Below are positions 9,259 through 19,521 of a stretch of DNA of 64,000 nucleotides, piece by piece. Origin of the DNA: Desulfolutivibrio sulfoxidireducens. GTDB taxonomy: Bacteria; Desulfobacterota; Desulfovibrionia; Desulfovibrionales; Desulfovibrionaceae. The notes below the pieces were generated by a model. That model was not told the origin of the DNA. It made no database searches and was given only the letters and a program-made list of their open reading frames with translations. Location: assembly GCF_013376475.1 (NCBI RefSeq), contig NZ_CP045508.1, forward strand, positions 3,012,001-3,076,000. The letters are read 5' to 3'. Position 1 is the stretch's first letter. Every line of letters begins with the position of its first letter. A program made the position numbers and the translations under genes.

Positions 9259-10627
9259 GGGGCAGCTCCAGCAGAGAATGGCCGGGAGGGACGGCCCGGG
9301 GCAGGCCCCGGTCATCGAAAAGGCCCATGGCCACAAGCCAGGCCTCGAACTCCGGCGCGGGCCGGAGATTGAGCACCCGGCGCAGGTAGAGCACGTCATG
9401 AAACGAGGCGCTCTGGTAGTTGAGCATGATGTCGTCGGCCCCGGGCACGCCGATGACGTAGGCGCACCCGGCCGGGCCAAGCAGGGTCAAAAGCACGTCC
9501 ATGTCGTCCTGGTCGGCCTCGGCGTGATTGGTGTAGCACGCGTCCGCCCCCATGGGCAGGCCCAACAGCTTGCCGCAAAAGACGTCCTCAAGTCCGGCCC
9601 GGATGATCTGCCTGCCGTCGTAGAGGTATTCCGGCCCGATGAACCCCACCACGGTGTTCACCAAAAGGGGGTCGAAGGCCCTGGCCACGCCGTAGGCCCG
9701 GGCCTCCAGGGTCTGCTGGTCCACGCCGTGGTGGGCGTCCGCGGACAGGGCCGAACCCTGGCCGGTCTCGAAATACATGACGTTTTGGCCCACGGTTCCC
9801 CGATGCAGCGACAGGGCCGCGTCCCGGGCCTCGGCCAGAAGCGACAGGTTCACCCCGAAACTGGCGTTGACGGCCTGGGTGCCGCCGATGGACTGGAACA
9901 CCAGATCCACGGGCGCGCCCTGGCGCATGACCTCCAGGGTCGTGGTCACATGGGTGAGCACGCAGCTCTGGGTGGGGATGGCGTAGCGCTCCCGCAATTC
10001 CTCGAGCATGTTGAGCAGACGGACCACATTGGCCGGGCTGTCCGTGGCGGGATTGATGCCGATGCAGGCGTCGCCGCTGCCCATGACCAGCCCGTCGATG
10101 ATCGAGGCCAGGATGCCCGAGGGATCGTCGGTGGGATGGTTGGGCTGCAACCGGGAGGCCATGCGGCCGGGCAGGCCGATGGTGGTACGCAACGCGGCCA
10201 CGTTGTGGATCTTGGAGGCCACCAGGATCAAATCCTGGTTGCGCATGATCTTGGACACGGCCGCGACCATCTCCGGGGTCAGGCCCGGGGCCAGGGCGGC
10301 CAGGGACGCGGCGTCGGCGGCCTCAGAGAGAAGCCAGTCCCGGAACTGTCCGACGCTTAAGCCGGACACGGGTGAAAAGGCGACGCGGTCGTGGGTCTCC
10401 AGGATAAGCCGACTGACCTCGTCGACCTCGGGTGGGATCAGCGGGGATTCCAGAAAAACGTCCAAGGGCGTGTCGGCCAGGACGAACCGCGCCGCCACGC
10501 GCTCCGCCTCGCTCTCGGCGGCCAGACCGGCCAGGACGTCCCCGGATCGGAGGGGCGTGGCCTTGGCCAGAAGCCGGGCCAGATCCGGAAAGCGGTATCC
10601 CACGCCGCCGAGGGTGCGCGCATACAT
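9245..10627 (-). CDS. eutB: Ethanolamine ammonia-lyase large subunit
   Basis: This 460-residue chain (family about 450-460) forms the TIM barrel that binds ethanolamine and cobalamin. Conserved stretches include KIMRNQDLILVASKI, GRMASRLQPNHPTDDP, DGLVMGSGDACIGINPATDSP, VFQSIGGTQAVNASFGVNL and NVMYFETGQGSALSADAHHGVDQQT. It is 18 bases behind ybbR and probably belongs to the same transcript as ftsH-folP-cdaA-ybbR, occupying the place where glmM is often found. It gives the cell a route to ammonia and acetaldehyde from ethanolamine. Confidence 0.96.
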   Translation of the reverse strand: MYARTLGGVGYRFPDLARLLAKATPLRSGDVLAGLAAESEAERVAARFVLADTPLDVFLESPLIPPEVDEVSRLILETHDRVAFSPVSGLSVGQFRDWLLSEAADAASLAALAPGLTPEMVAAVSKIMRNQDLILVASKIHNVAALRTTIGLPGRMASRLQPNHPTDDPSGILASIIDGLVMGSGDACIGINPATDSPANVVRLLNMLEELRERYAIPTQSCVLTHVTTTLEVMRQGAPVDLVFQSIGGTQAVNASFGVNLSLLAEARDAALSLHRGTVGQNVMYFETGQGSALSADAHHGVDQQTLEARAYGVARAFDPLLVNTVVGFIGPEYLYDGRQIIRAGLEDVFCGKLLGLPMGADACYTNHAEADQDDMDVLLTLLGPAGCAYVIGVPGADDIMLNYQSASFHDVLYLRRVLNLRPAPEFEAWLVAMGLFDDRGLPRAVPPGHSLLELPHDPR

Positions 10628-10645
10628 GGAAAAACGCCGTCTCCC

Positions 10646-11536
10646 CTATTTTACGGTCACGGTCACCCTGTCCGGCCTGGCCTCCACCAGTTCGCAGCCC
10701 TGGGGCATCTTGACCTGGTAGGGCATCTCGTGCCGGCCCACCTCCAGGCCCGGTTTGAGGTCGATGCGGGCCTCCACGGAATCCTCGAAGCTCTTGTCGT
10801 TTAAAAGCTGCACCGGCCCCTTGATGCGCAGGGACACGGTCTTGGGCGTCGCCTCCGCCCGCTCCGGGGGGAATATCCGCACCGGCACCCTGACCGTGGC
10901 CTCCCCCTGGCGGGGGGAGAAATGCAAGGTGACCACGGCCGAAAGCGGCGCGGCCTCGAGGCCCTCGGGCACGTCCAGGCTGACCCGGTCCTCCCAGACC
11001 GCCCCGGGCGCGGACCCGAAGGAGATGGCGTCGGTGCGGATGTTTTCCAGGGCGTTCACCTCTTTTTCGGCCCCGGTGACCCGCGCCGTCTCCGGACGGA
11101 TCCGGGTCCCGGCCAGGACGTAGCCCTCGGGAACCGCGGCCCCCAGCACGGGCTTTATGGGCACGTCCCGGGAGATGCGCCGCTCCACGTCGAGTTCGAT
11201 GCGCGAAGGGCGCACCTCCACCACGTCGAAGACCTTGGAAATGGGGATGTTGGCCGGATCCAGGCCGATGACGTTTTTCCCCGGGGTGATCCGGCTTAAG
11301 TTCAGGGGATAGACCAGGGGGGCCTCCTCGATCGTGCGCACCATGCCGCGCGGGCCCCGCAACAGGACGTCGACCGAGCCGAGCATGCCCCCCTTGATGA
11401 ACAACCCGTCGGGCATGCCGGTCATCTCCACCCGCATGGGCACCCAACTGTCCACCTTTTCCCGGCCCGTGACCAGATACCAGCAAAAAACCGCCAAAAC
11501 GAAGGCCAGAAGGAGTTGCTGCCAGTTGGACCTCAT
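10646..11536 (-). CDS. ybbR: YbbR-domain protein, probable regulator of CdaA
   Basis: This 296-residue protein starts at an ATG that overlaps the cdaA stop (ATGA). It has one N-terminal membrane helix (LLLAFVLAVFCWYLVTGREK) and then repeated YbbR domains of about 80 residues on the periplasmic side, for example the block starting WVPMRVEMTGMPDGLFIKGG and later copies near residues 110 and 200. Known relatives (CdaR) bind and modulate the membrane diadenylate cyclase. A longer reading frame reaching to 11752 is rejected because it would run far into cdaA. Confidence 0.85.
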   Translation of the reverse strand: MRSNWQQLLLAFVLAVFCWYLVTGREKVDSWVPMRVEMTGMPDGLFIKGGMLGSVDVLLRGPRGMVRTIEEAPLVYPLNLSRITPGKNVIGLDPANIPISKVFDVVEVRPSRIELDVERRISRDVPIKPVLGAAVPEGYVLAGTRIRPETARVTGAEKEVNALENIRTDAISFGSAPGAVWEDRVSLDVPEGLEAAPLSAVVTLHFSPRQGEATVRVPVRIFPPERAEATPKTVSLRIKGPVQLLNDKSFEDSVEARIDLKPGLEVGRHEMPYQVKMPQGCELVEARPDRVTVTVK

Positions 11537-12306
11537 ATCCGCCGTCCCCACACGTCCCACAGCTTGTCCCTCAGCGCGGCCTCGTCCGGGCAGGAGACGA
11601 TCTCGCCGTTCTCGGCCCACGACACCACGCCGCGCTCCTCGGAGACCACCACGGCCAGGCAGTCGGATTCCTCGGTGATGCCAAGCGCGGCCCGGTGCCT
11701 GGTGCCGTAGACCGAGTCGAGCCCGGAGATGGCGGCCAGGGGCAGGATGCATCCGGCCGCGGCCACCCGGTCCCGGCTTATGACCACCGCGCCGTCGTGC
11801 AGGGGCGTTCCGGTATGAAAGATGGTGATCAGAAGCTCCTTGGTCACCTTGGCCGAGATCTCCACCCCGCGCTGGACCACGTCGCCCAGGGGGATGTCGC
11901 GCTCGATGACCACCAGCGCCCCGGTCTTGGCCTTGGCCATGCGAAAGACCGCCAAAACCACCTCCCGGACCATGCCTTCGACCTCATCGGAACGCCGGAC
12001 CCGCCGCCAGAACAGGCCCGTGCCCATGTTGGACAGGGCCCGGCGGATGTCGGTCTGAAACAGGATGATGACCACCAGAAAGACCGACCCCAGAAAGTTG
12101 GTCAAAAGCCAGTGCAGGGTGTTCAGGCCGAATTCGCCCGAGACGTAGTAGATGATGATGATCAGCAAAAAGCCGTGCATGATGGACACGGCCCGGGTGC
12201 CTTTGACCAGCAACAGGCCCCGGTAGAAGATAAAGGTCACGATGGCCACGTCCACAAGCTCGCGCCACGTGACATGCAGGCTCTCGAACCATTGGACCGG
12301 GTTCAC
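11533..12306 (-). CDS. cdaA: Diadenylate cyclase CdaA (c-di-AMP synthesis)
   Basis: This 257-residue membrane enzyme makes cyclic di-AMP from two ATP. Three hydrophobic segments occupy roughly residues 20-82; the DAC domain follows with the catalytic DGA motif at 171-173 (LHDGAVVI) and the RHR motif at 203-205 (GTRHRAALG). The GTG start at 12306 overlaps the folP stop (GTGA). It is followed by its regulator ybbR in the same operon. c-di-AMP usually controls osmolyte/potassium transport and wall balance; targets are not in this window. Confidence 0.93.
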   Translation of the reverse strand: MNPVQWFESLHVTWRELVDVAIVTFIFYRGLLLVKGTRAVSIMHGFLLIIIIYYVSGEFGLNTLHWLLTNFLGSVFLVVIILFQTDIRRALSNMGTGLFWRRVRRSDEVEGMVREVVLAVFRMAKAKTGALVVIERDIPLGDVVQRGVEISAKVTKELLITIFHTGTPLHDGAVVISRDRVAAAGCILPLAAISGLDSVYGTRHRAALGITEESDCLAVVVSEERGVVSWAENGEIVSCPDEAALRDKLWDVWGRRI

Positions 12307-13343
12307 GGCGCGTCCTCCCCGGTCTCCCTGTCCCCCGCCGCGTCCCTTGTCGCCTCGGGCGGGAAAAACTCCCGGGCCAGCCGCAGTCCAAGGCGGGCCG
12401 CGCCCACGTCGTGGACCCGGTGGATGTGCGCCCCCCTGGCCCCGGCCAGGGCCGTGGCGGCCAGGGTGGCCGGGCCGCGCTCCCCGGGAGCCAGGCCGAA
12501 AAGGCCCTGAAAAAGGGCCTTGTTGGACAGTCCCAGATAGACGGGCCGCCCGAATTCCGCGAACCTGGGCAGGGCGCGCAAGAGCGCCAGATTGTGCTCC
12601 AGGAGCTTGCCGAAGCCGATGCCCGGGTCCAGGACCACGTGTTCCTCGGGCAGACCGGCGGCCACCAGCCGGGAAAGCCCCCGCTCGAAAAAGGCCAGCA
12701 CGTCCTCGACCACGTCGTCGTAGGCCGGGGCGCGCTGCATGGTTTTGGGCCGGCCCAGGCTGTGCATGAGCACGTAGCCGGGACGGTACTGGACCAGAAC
12801 GTCCAGAAGGCCGGGGTCCCAGGCGCAGGCCGAGACGTCGTTGACGATGGCCGCCCCGGCGTCGAGGCAGGCGGCGGCGCAGGCGGCCTTGCAGGTGTCC
12901 ACGGCCACCACCGGGGGAAAGACGGACGCCCCGTTTGGATCGCCCGCGGGGTCGCGCCCGGCGGCCAAGACCGGGTCCGCGAAGGCCCGGACCAGTTCCC
13001 GGACCACGGGCAGCACCCGGCGCAACTCCTCGACAAAGGATACGGGGTCGCTCCCGGGGCGTGTGGACTCGCCGCCCACGTCCACCAGGTCCGCGCCGTC
13101 CCGGGCAAGCCCGAGGCCATGGGCCACGGCGGCGTCCGGGGTGTCGTGGCGACCGCCGTCGTAGAAGGAATCGGGGGTGACGTTGACGATCCCGGCCACC
13201 AGGAAGGGATCGGGAACCAGGTCCCGGTCGCCGATGCGCCAGACCGGACCCGAGGCCCTGGGCCGGGGACCGGGGCGCCCGGCGAAATCGCGCGTCGGGA
13301 GATCCGCGCCCGGCCCGAGGCCCGTGGAGGTGGCCTGGATCAC
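12303..13343 (-). CDS. folP: Dihydropteroate synthase
   Basis: This protein condenses 4-aminobenzoate with dihydropterin pyrophosphate in folate synthesis. Motifs are clear: GIVNVTPDSFYDGG, VDVGGESTRPGS, VVAVDTCKA, AAIVNDVSA and VLDPGIGFGK, with the C-terminal HIHRVHDV. The GTG at 13343 is taken as start (346 residues); it sits 7 bases behind the ftsH stop and gives a leader of about 50 residues before the barrel, longer than usual (family about 280), so a start further in is possible. An insertion after the VVAVDTCK region and a Pro/Asp-rich stretch (AAGRDPAGDPNGASVFPP) add to the length. Confidence 0.92.
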   Translation of the reverse strand: MIQATSTGLGPGADLPTRDFAGRPGPRPRASGPVWRIGDRDLVPDPFLVAGIVNVTPDSFYDGGRHDTPDAAVAHGLGLARDGADLVDVGGESTRPGSDPVSFVEELRRVLPVVRELVRAFADPVLAAGRDPAGDPNGASVFPPVVAVDTCKAACAAACLDAGAAIVNDVSACAWDPGLLDVLVQYRPGYVLMHSLGRPKTMQRAPAYDDVVEDVLAFFERGLSRLVAAGLPEEHVVLDPGIGFGKLLEHNLALLRALPRFAEFGRPVYLGLSNKALFQGLFGLAPGERGPATLAATALAGARGAHIHRVHDVGAARLGLRLAREFFPPEATRDAAGDRETGEDAP

Positions 13344-13350
13344 GGCCGCC

Positions 13351-15396
13351 TCACGCGGGGTTGCCCGGTTTTCCGGAATCGGCGGGGGGCGGGGCGTCGT
13401 CCCCCGGCTCAAGGGAGAACTCGTCGGAGCCGGATGCGGCCGGAGCCGAAGGCGCCGAGGTCGCGCTCCCGCCGCCGGTCCCTTGCGGGGCGGACGGCGC
13501 GGCCTGGGTCGCGGTCGGCGCGGCCGCCGGCCCCCCCGCCCCGGAGCCCGAAGGGGCGGGCGAAGCGCCGGTACCGGCCTTGGGGGGAGGAGTGTCCTGG
13601 GGCGGCAGGGGTTCGCCGCGCATGAGCAGGTCGATGTCCGCGCCGGAGATGGTCTCGCGTTCGAGCAGGGCGGCCGCGATGGCATGCAGCATGTCCATGT
13701 TCTCGGTCAGGATGGTCTCGGCCCGGCGGTAGGCGTCCTCCACGATATTGCGCACCTCGGCATCGATGCGCCGGGAGGTCTCGTCGCTGAAATTCTTGTG
13801 GTGCAGAAGCTCCTTGCCCAAAAAGATCTCGTCCTCTCGCTCGCCATAGGACAGTGGGCCAAGGGCCTTGCTCATGCCCCACTTGCAGACCATCTTGTGG
13901 GCCATGTTGGTGGCCCGTTCGATGTCGTTGCCAGCCCCGGTGGTGACCTGGTCGAGCACCAGCTCCTCGGCCACCCGGCCGCCCATGAGCACGCACAGGG
14001 TCTTGTCCAGATACTGCTTGGAATAGTTGTGGCGGTCGTCCGTGGGCAACTGCTGGGTGATGCCCAGGGCCATGCCCCGGGGGATGATGGACACCTTGTG
14101 GATGGGGTCGGTGCCCGGCAGGACCCGGGCCACCAGGGCGTGCCCGGCCTCGTGATAGGCCGTGGTCCGCTTCTCCTCGTCGGAGAGGATCAGGCTTCGG
14201 CGCTCCTTGCCCATGAGCACCTTGTCCTTGGCGTGCTCGAAGTCCTCCATGGCCACGTGGTTCTTGTCCATCTTGGCGGCCTGCAGCGCGGCCTCGTTGA
14301 CCAGGTTCTCCAGGTCCGCGCCGGAAAACCCCGGGGTCCCCCGGGCCAGGACCTCCAGGTCCACGCCCGGATCCAGGGGGGATTTGCGGGTGTGCACCTC
14401 GAGAATGCGCTTTCTGCCCCGCACGTCCGGGGTGGGCACGACCACCTGGCGGTCGAAGCGGCCCGGGCGCAGAAGGGCCGGGTCCAGGACGTCGGGCCGG
14501 TTGGTGGCGGCGATGAGGATGACCCCCTCGTTGGACTCGAAGCCGTCCATCTCCACCAGAAGCTGGTTCAGGGTCTGCTCGCGCTCGTCGTGGCCGCCGC
14601 CAAGGCCCGCGCCGCGCTGCCGGCCCACGGCGTCGATCTCGTCGATGAAGATGAGACAGGGGGCGCTTTTTTTGCCCTGCACGAAGAGGTCGCGGACCCT
14701 GGCCGCGCCCACGCCCACGAACATCTCCACGAAGTCCGAGCCGGAAATGGAGAAAAACGGCACCCCGGCCTCGCCGGCCACGGCCCGGGCCAGCAGGGTC
14801 TTGCCGGTGCCGGGCGAGCCCACGAGCAAAACGCCCTTGGGGATGCGCCCGCCCAGGCGGGTGAATTTTTTGGGATCGGACAAAAACTGGACCACCTCGG
14901 AGAGTTCCTCCTTGGCCTCGTCCACCCCGGCCACGTCCTCGAAGGTGACCTTGGTCTGCTCCTGGGAGATCATCCGCGCCCGGGAGCGGCCGAAGGACAT
15001 GGCCCGGCCGCTGCCGTTTTGCATCTGGCGCATGAAAAAGATCCACACGCCGACCAAAAGCAGCATGGGAAACCAGGAGACCAGAAGGGTCATGTACCAG
15101 GGCGACTCCTCCTCGGGCTCGGCCATGATCTGCACCTTGTTCTGCATGAGCATGCCGACCATGTTCGGGTCCTCGGGGGTGTAGGTCATGAACTTGGCCC
15201 CGTCGGAGGTGACGCCGCTTATTTTGCTGCCCTGGATCTTGACCGAGACCACCTCCCCGGCGGTCGCCTTCTGGACGAACTCGGAATAGGAGAGCTTGGC
15301 GCTCGGGGTCTGGGGCTGGTTGAAGAGGTTGAAAAGGACGACCATGACCAGGGAGATGGCCGCCCAAAGCATGATGTTTTTAGCGAAACTATTCAA
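13351..15396 (-). CDS. ftsH: ATP-dependent zinc metalloprotease FtsH
   Basis: This 681-residue membrane protease degrades damaged and regulatory membrane proteins. Two membrane helices (about residues 6-25 and 102-122) flank a periplasmic domain; Walker A GSPGTGKT is at 193-200, Walker [13 protein letters not shown] near 250, the second region of homology [11 protein letters not shown] near 311, and the zinc site HEAGH at 415-419. The start is TTG at 15396, supported by GGAGG 8 bases upstream. Residues from about 610 onward form a long Ala/Pro/Ser/Gly-rich disordered tail, longer than in most FtsH proteins. It heads the operon ftsH-folP-cdaA-ybbR-eutBC. Confidence 0.96.
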   Translation of the reverse strand: MNSFAKNIMLWAAISLVMVVLFNLFNQPQTPSAKLSYSEFVQKATAGEVVSVKIQGSKISGVTSDGAKFMTYTPEDPNMVGMLMQNKVQIMAEPEEESPWYMTLLVSWFPMLLLVGVWIFFMRQMQNGSGRAMSFGRSRARMISQEQTKVTFEDVAGVDEAKEELSEVVQFLSDPKKFTRLGGRIPKGVLLVGSPGTGKTLLARAVAGEAGVPFFSISGSDFVEMFVGVGAARVRDLFVQGKKSAPCLIFIDEIDAVGRQRGAGLGGGHDEREQTLNQLLVEMDGFESNEGVILIAATNRPDVLDPALLRPGRFDRQVVVPTPDVRGRKRILEVHTRKSPLDPGVDLEVLARGTPGFSGADLENLVNEAALQAAKMDKNHVAMEDFEHAKDKVLMGKERRSLILSDEEKRTTAYHEAGHALVARVLPGTDPIHKVSIIPRGMALGITQQLPTDDRHNYSKQYLDKTLCVLMGGRVAEELVLDQVTTGAGNDIERATNMAHKMVCKWGMSKALGPLSYGEREDEIFLGKELLHHKNFSDETSRRIDAEVRNIVEDAYRRAETILTENMDMLHAIAAALLERETISGADIDLLMRGEPLPPQDTPPPKAGTGASPAPSGSGAGGPAAAPTATQAAPSAPQGTGGGSATSAPSAPAASGSDEFSLEPGDDAPPPADSGKPGNPA

Positions 15397-15858
15397 ACCG
15401 CGATCCTCCAGGGGATTTTATGCTCCGGGGTTGGTTCCGCGCCGTTTATAGCGTGAAGAGCATTTATCAGCATAGCATGGGGCATATCCCTCTGTCCACG
15501 CGCAAAAGTCGGTGATTCGGAAGCGGTCGCGGCCTCCGTCGGAACAGGGGATACCCACTGCCTCCATTCCGATGCCGCCTGTCGCCGGCGGGACGAAGCC
15601 GGGGCCTCCCGAGGAAGACGCAAACCATCATGTAATTCCGCTGGCGGGTTTCGGCAACCGCCGGGCCTGCATTTTTCTTTAGGCCCCCCTTTTGCCCCTT
15701 GTCACCCCCGGCGGGTGTCCCTGCCCTGAGGGGCATACACTTTTGTCGGGAAACCCCCTACAGAATTGTCGCGAGCCAGAACCAGGCCGCGCCGCCCATT
15801 TCTCTGATGGCGACCTCAACAGGTCTTCATATCACGCTTTTCCCCATTCCCGCGTCCG
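15397..15858. other. Divergent control region between ftsH and nifH
   Basis: This spacer, together with the promoter that ends it, spans about 518 bases. It should contain the ftsH promoter on the minus strand and the activator sites for nifH. No TGT-N10-ACA NifA site could be found by eye; a TGT-N13-ACA element at 15745-15763 is the nearest match and has the wrong spacing. No gene is recognised. Confidence 0.5.
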
Positions 15859-15873
15859 TGGCACAGCTCTTGC
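15859..15873 (+). promoter_or_regulatory. Sigma-54 promoter of nifH operon
   Basis: TGGCAC, five bases, TTGC is a perfect -24/-12 element of RpoN-dependent promoters. It lies 42 bases before the nifH ATG and implies control by an enhancer-binding activator such as NifA. Confidence 0.93.
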
Positions 15874-15878
15874 CCTAA

Positions 15879-16739
<861 letters not shown>

Positions 16740-17084
16740 GGTCACGATAAAATAACAGAGGACATGCATCCCTGAAATACACGCTCATGGTGTGACGTGA
16801 TTCGCCGCCGGGCACAAACGCCGTGAAGCGGTGAACGCACACGGGTCCCGAAGCGTGCCCAGGGCCGCTGACCCAAGGCGCGACAGCGAGACCGAGAGCA
16901 CGACCGGCCCCCCGAGGCGGATACGGGCAAGGCCGTCGCGGCGGAAATTTCGAACAGGCAAGGCCCCTTCGCGAGACGGCGGACCATGCCACAGGACCCC
17001 CGCGCGGCGCGATGCGCGGCGAGAGCGCCGCACGGGAAACGGCCCGACGCGGCCGCAACGAAAAACCGACAAGGAGATACGGAT
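16740..17084 (+). other. nifH-nifI1 intergenic spacer with GC hairpin
   Basis: No protein gene is convincing in these 345 bases. A perfect 7-base stem GCGGCGC (17004-17010) / GCGCCGC (17025-17031) sits about 55 bases before nifI1, and smaller GC hairpins occur upstream. They could stabilise the nifH 3' end or attenuate transcription into nifI1. Confidence 0.45.
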
Positions 17085-17414
17085 ATGTTGACCATGGTGA
17101 GAGCCATCGTGCGCCCTGAAAAAACCGACGACGTCCTTTCCGCCCTCATGGACGCCGGGTTCCCGGCCGTGACCAAGTTCAACGTGGCCGGGCGCGGCAA
17201 GCAGCGCGGCATCAAGATCGGCGAGATCCACTACGACGAGCTCCCCAAGACCATGCTCATCTGCGTGGTCAAGGACGACGACAAGGACTACGTCATAAAG
17301 ACCATCATGGAGAGCGCCCGGACCGGCAAGCAGGGCTCCTTCGGCGACGGCAAGATCTTCGTGAGCCCGGTTGAGGAGATGTACACCATATCGTCGGGCA
17401 CGAAGGAATCCTAA
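17085..17414 (+). CDS. nifI1: PII-family nitrogenase regulator NifI1
   Basis: This 109-residue PII-like protein (GlnB family) begins MLTMVRAIVRPEKTDDVLSAL. The PII signature and T-loop are altered as in NifI1 proteins (VAGRGKQRGIKIGEIHYDELPKT), and the second PII block GSFGDGKIFVSPVEEMYTI is intact. An AAGGAG site precedes the ATG; a longer reading frame from 16986 is rejected. In methanogens NifI1 and NifI2 form a complex that binds NifDK and switches off nitrogenase when ammonium is present, relieved by 2-oxoglutarate; the same job is inferred here. Confidence 0.95.
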   Translation: MLTMVRAIVRPEKTDDVLSALMDAGFPAVTKFNVAGRGKQRGIKIGEIHYDELPKTMLICVVKDDDKDYVIKTIMESARTGKQGSFGDGKIFVSPVEEMYTISSGTKES

Positions 17415-17425
17415 GGAGAGCGGTC

Positions 17426-17800
17426 ATGAAGGAAGTCACGGCGATCATCCGCATGAACAAGATGAACCAGACCAAAAAGGCCCTGGCCGACGCGGGCATC
17501 CCGGCCTTCGTGGCCCTGGAGTGCCTGGGGCGGGGACGCGGCCTGATCAACCAGGCCGTGCTTCAGGGCGCGGCCGAGGGCAACGAGGAGGCCATCGCCC
17601 TTCTGGGCACCAAGGGCCGTCTCTACCCCAAACGCATGGTCACGGTGGTGGTTCCGGACGCGGACGTGGCAAAGGTGGTGGAGACCATCATGGCCGTGAA
17701 CCGCTCGGGCAAGGCCGGCGACGGCAAGATCATGGTCATGCCCATAAGCGATTCCGTGCGGGTGCGCACGGGCGAGGCCGGCGAGGCCGCCGTCTCCTGA
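17426..17800 (+). CDS. nifI2: PII-family nitrogenase regulator NifI2
   Basis: This 124-residue partner of NifI1 starts MKEVTAIIRMNKMNQTKKAL, 11 bases behind nifI1 with an AAGGAG site. It has the longer T-loop of NifI2 (LECLGRGRGLINQAVLQGAAEGNEEA) and the conserved GDGKIMVMPISDSVRVRTGE C-terminal block. Its placement between nifI1 and nifD is the standard arrangement in archaea, clostridia and Desulfovibrio-type bacteria and predicts post-translational ammonium switch-off rather than reliance on DraT/DraG. Confidence 0.95.
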   Translation: MKEVTAIIRMNKMNQTKKALADAGIPAFVALECLGRGRGLINQAVLQGAAEGNEEAIALLGTKGRLYPKRMVTVVVPDADVAKVVETIMAVNRSGKAGDGKIMVMPISDSVRVRTGEAGEAAVS

Positions 17801-17865
17801 CGCGTCCGGTCCTTCGCGGCGCAAAGGCCCCACCGGAAAGAGAACAAGACCAGCGAGGTATACAG

Positions 17866-19488
17866 ATGAGCACGACTCCCAAGAACATCGAGGAGCTCAA
17901 GAAGGAGCTTTTGGACAAGATGCCCACCAAGGTCGCGCGCAAGCGGGACAAGGGCATCGTCCCAGGAGCCGGTTCCGGCGAGGCCATCCCCGTGATCCAG
18001 GCCAACGTCCGCACCATCCCCGGCATTCTGACCCAGCGCGGCTGCACCTATGCCGGGTGCAAGGGCGTGGTGCTCGGGCCCACCCGGGACATCGTCAACC
18101 TGACCCACGGCCCCATCGGCTGCGGCTTCTATTCCTGGCTCACCCGCCGCAACCAGACCGACGCCGGGCCTGACGGCGACAACTACATGACCTACTGCTG
18201 CTCCACGGACATGACCGAGAACGACATCGTCTTCGGCGGCGAAAAAAAGCTGCGCGCGGCCATCCGTGAGGCCTACGACAACCTGCATCCGAAGACCATC
18301 TCGATCTTCGCCACCTGTCCCGTGGGCCTTATCGGCGACGACATCCACGCCGTGGCCCGCCAGATGCAAGACGAGCTGGGCATCACCGTGTTCGCCAACT
18401 CCTGCGAGGGCTACAAGGGCGTGTCCCAGTCCGCCGGGCACCACATCGCCAACAACCAGATATTTAGGCACATCATCGGCACGGACGAGACCCCGGTCGA
18501 AGGCAAGTACAAGATCAACCTGCTCGGCGAATACAACATCGGCGGCGACGCCTTCGAGATCGAACGCATCTTCGAGAAGTGCGGCATCACCCTTCTGGCC
18601 ACCTTCTCGGGCAACTCCAGCATCCAGCAGTTCCGCCAGGCCCACCACGCCGACCTCAATACCGTCATGTGCCACCGGTCCCTCAACTACGTGGCCGAGA
18701 TGATGGAGACCAAGTTCGGCATCCCCTGGATGAAGATCAACTTCATCGGGGCCGAGGCCACGGCCAAGTCGCTTCGGCGCATCGCGACCTACTTCGAGGA
18801 CCCCGAGCTCATGGCCCGGGTGGAGGAGGTCATCGCCGAGGAGCTGCCGCCGGTTGCGGCCGCGGCGGCCGAGGTTTTTCCCCGCACCGCGGGCAAGACG
18901 GCCATGCTCTTCGTCGGCGGCTCACGGGCCCACCACTACCAGGAGCTTTTCCGCGAGATCGGCATGGAGACCCTGGCCGCGGGCTACGAGTTCGCCCACC
19001 GCGACGACTACGAAGGCCGCCAGGTGCTGCCCACCATCAAGGTGGACGCCGACTCGCGCAACATCGAGGAACTGGAGATCGAACCCGATCCCACGCGCTA
19101 CCGGCCCAGAAAGACCCCGGAGCAGATCAAGGCCCTGGAGGACAAGGACCTCCGCTTCAAGGTCTACGAAGGGATGATCGGCGAGATGAAAAAGGAAGCG
19201 CTCATCATCGACGACATCAACCAGTACGAGACGCACCGGCTGATCGAACTCTTGAAGCCGGACATCTTTTGCGCGGGCATCAAGGAAAAGTACATCATCC
19301 AGAAGATGGGCGTGCCGATGAAGCAGCTCCACAACTACGACATGGGCGGCCCCTACGCCGGATTTAAGGGGGCCATCAACTGGTACCACGAGATCGACCG
19401 ACTGGTGAACACCAAGGTCTGGAGCCTGATCAAGGCCCCCTGGCGGGAGACCGGTCCCGAGCTCGAGGCCGGCTACGTGGACGCCTGA
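17866..19488 (+). CDS. nifD: Nitrogenase MoFe protein alpha chain NifD
   Basis: This 540-residue chain binds the FeMo cofactor and shares the P-cluster. P-cluster cysteines are C60, C86 and C151; cofactor ligands are C269 (NTVMCHRSLNY) and H489 (MKQLHNYDMGG); Q188 and H192 (VSQSAGHH) and V68 are the expected active-site residues of a Mo enzyme. It is about 50 residues longer than the Azotobacter type because of an insertion around residues 405-450 (RPRKTPEQIKALEDKDLRF), as in Clostridium. The ATG at 17866 is chosen for the conserved N-terminus; upstream in-frame sequence overlaps nifI2. Confidence 0.98.
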   Translation: MSTTPKNIEELKKELLDKMPTKVARKRDKGIVPGAGSGEAIPVIQANVRTIPGILTQRGCTYAGCKGVVLGPTRDIVNLTHGPIGCGFYSWLTRRNQTDAGPDGDNYMTYCCSTDMTENDIVFGGEKKLRAAIREAYDNLHPKTISIFATCPVGLIGDDIHAVARQMQDELGITVFANSCEGYKGVSQSAGHHIANNQIFRHIIGTDETPVEGKYKINLLGEYNIGGDAFEIERIFEKCGITLLATFSGNSSIQQFRQAHHADLNTVMCHRSLNYVAEMMETKFGIPWMKINFIGAEATAKSLRRIATYFEDPELMARVEEVIAEELPPVAAAAAEVFPRTAGKTAMLFVGGSRAHHYQELFREIGMETLAAGYEFAHRDDYEGRQVLPTIKVDADSRNIEELEIEPDPTRYRPRKTPEQIKALEDKDLRFKVYEGMIGEMKKEALIIDDINQYETHRLIELLKPDIFCAGIKEKYIIQKMGVPMKQLHNYDMGGPYAGFKGAINWYHEIDRLVNTKVWSLIKAPWRETGPELEAGYVDA

Positions 19489-19521
19489 TCCGAATAACGC
19501 TTTTGCAACGAGGAAGACACC

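Noticed and set aside
13177-15456. Plus-strand frame of 759 codons opposite ftsH
   Set aside because: Shadow of ftsH; the opposite frame has all FtsH motifs and a ribosome site.
15717-15800. TGT...ACA elements before nifH as NifA sites
   Set aside because: Spacers are 13 or more bases rather than 10, so they are not counted as activator sites.
16831-17091. Short plus-strand frame between nifH and nifI1
   Set aside because: Arg-rich, no ribosome site, overlaps hairpins; judged non-coding.
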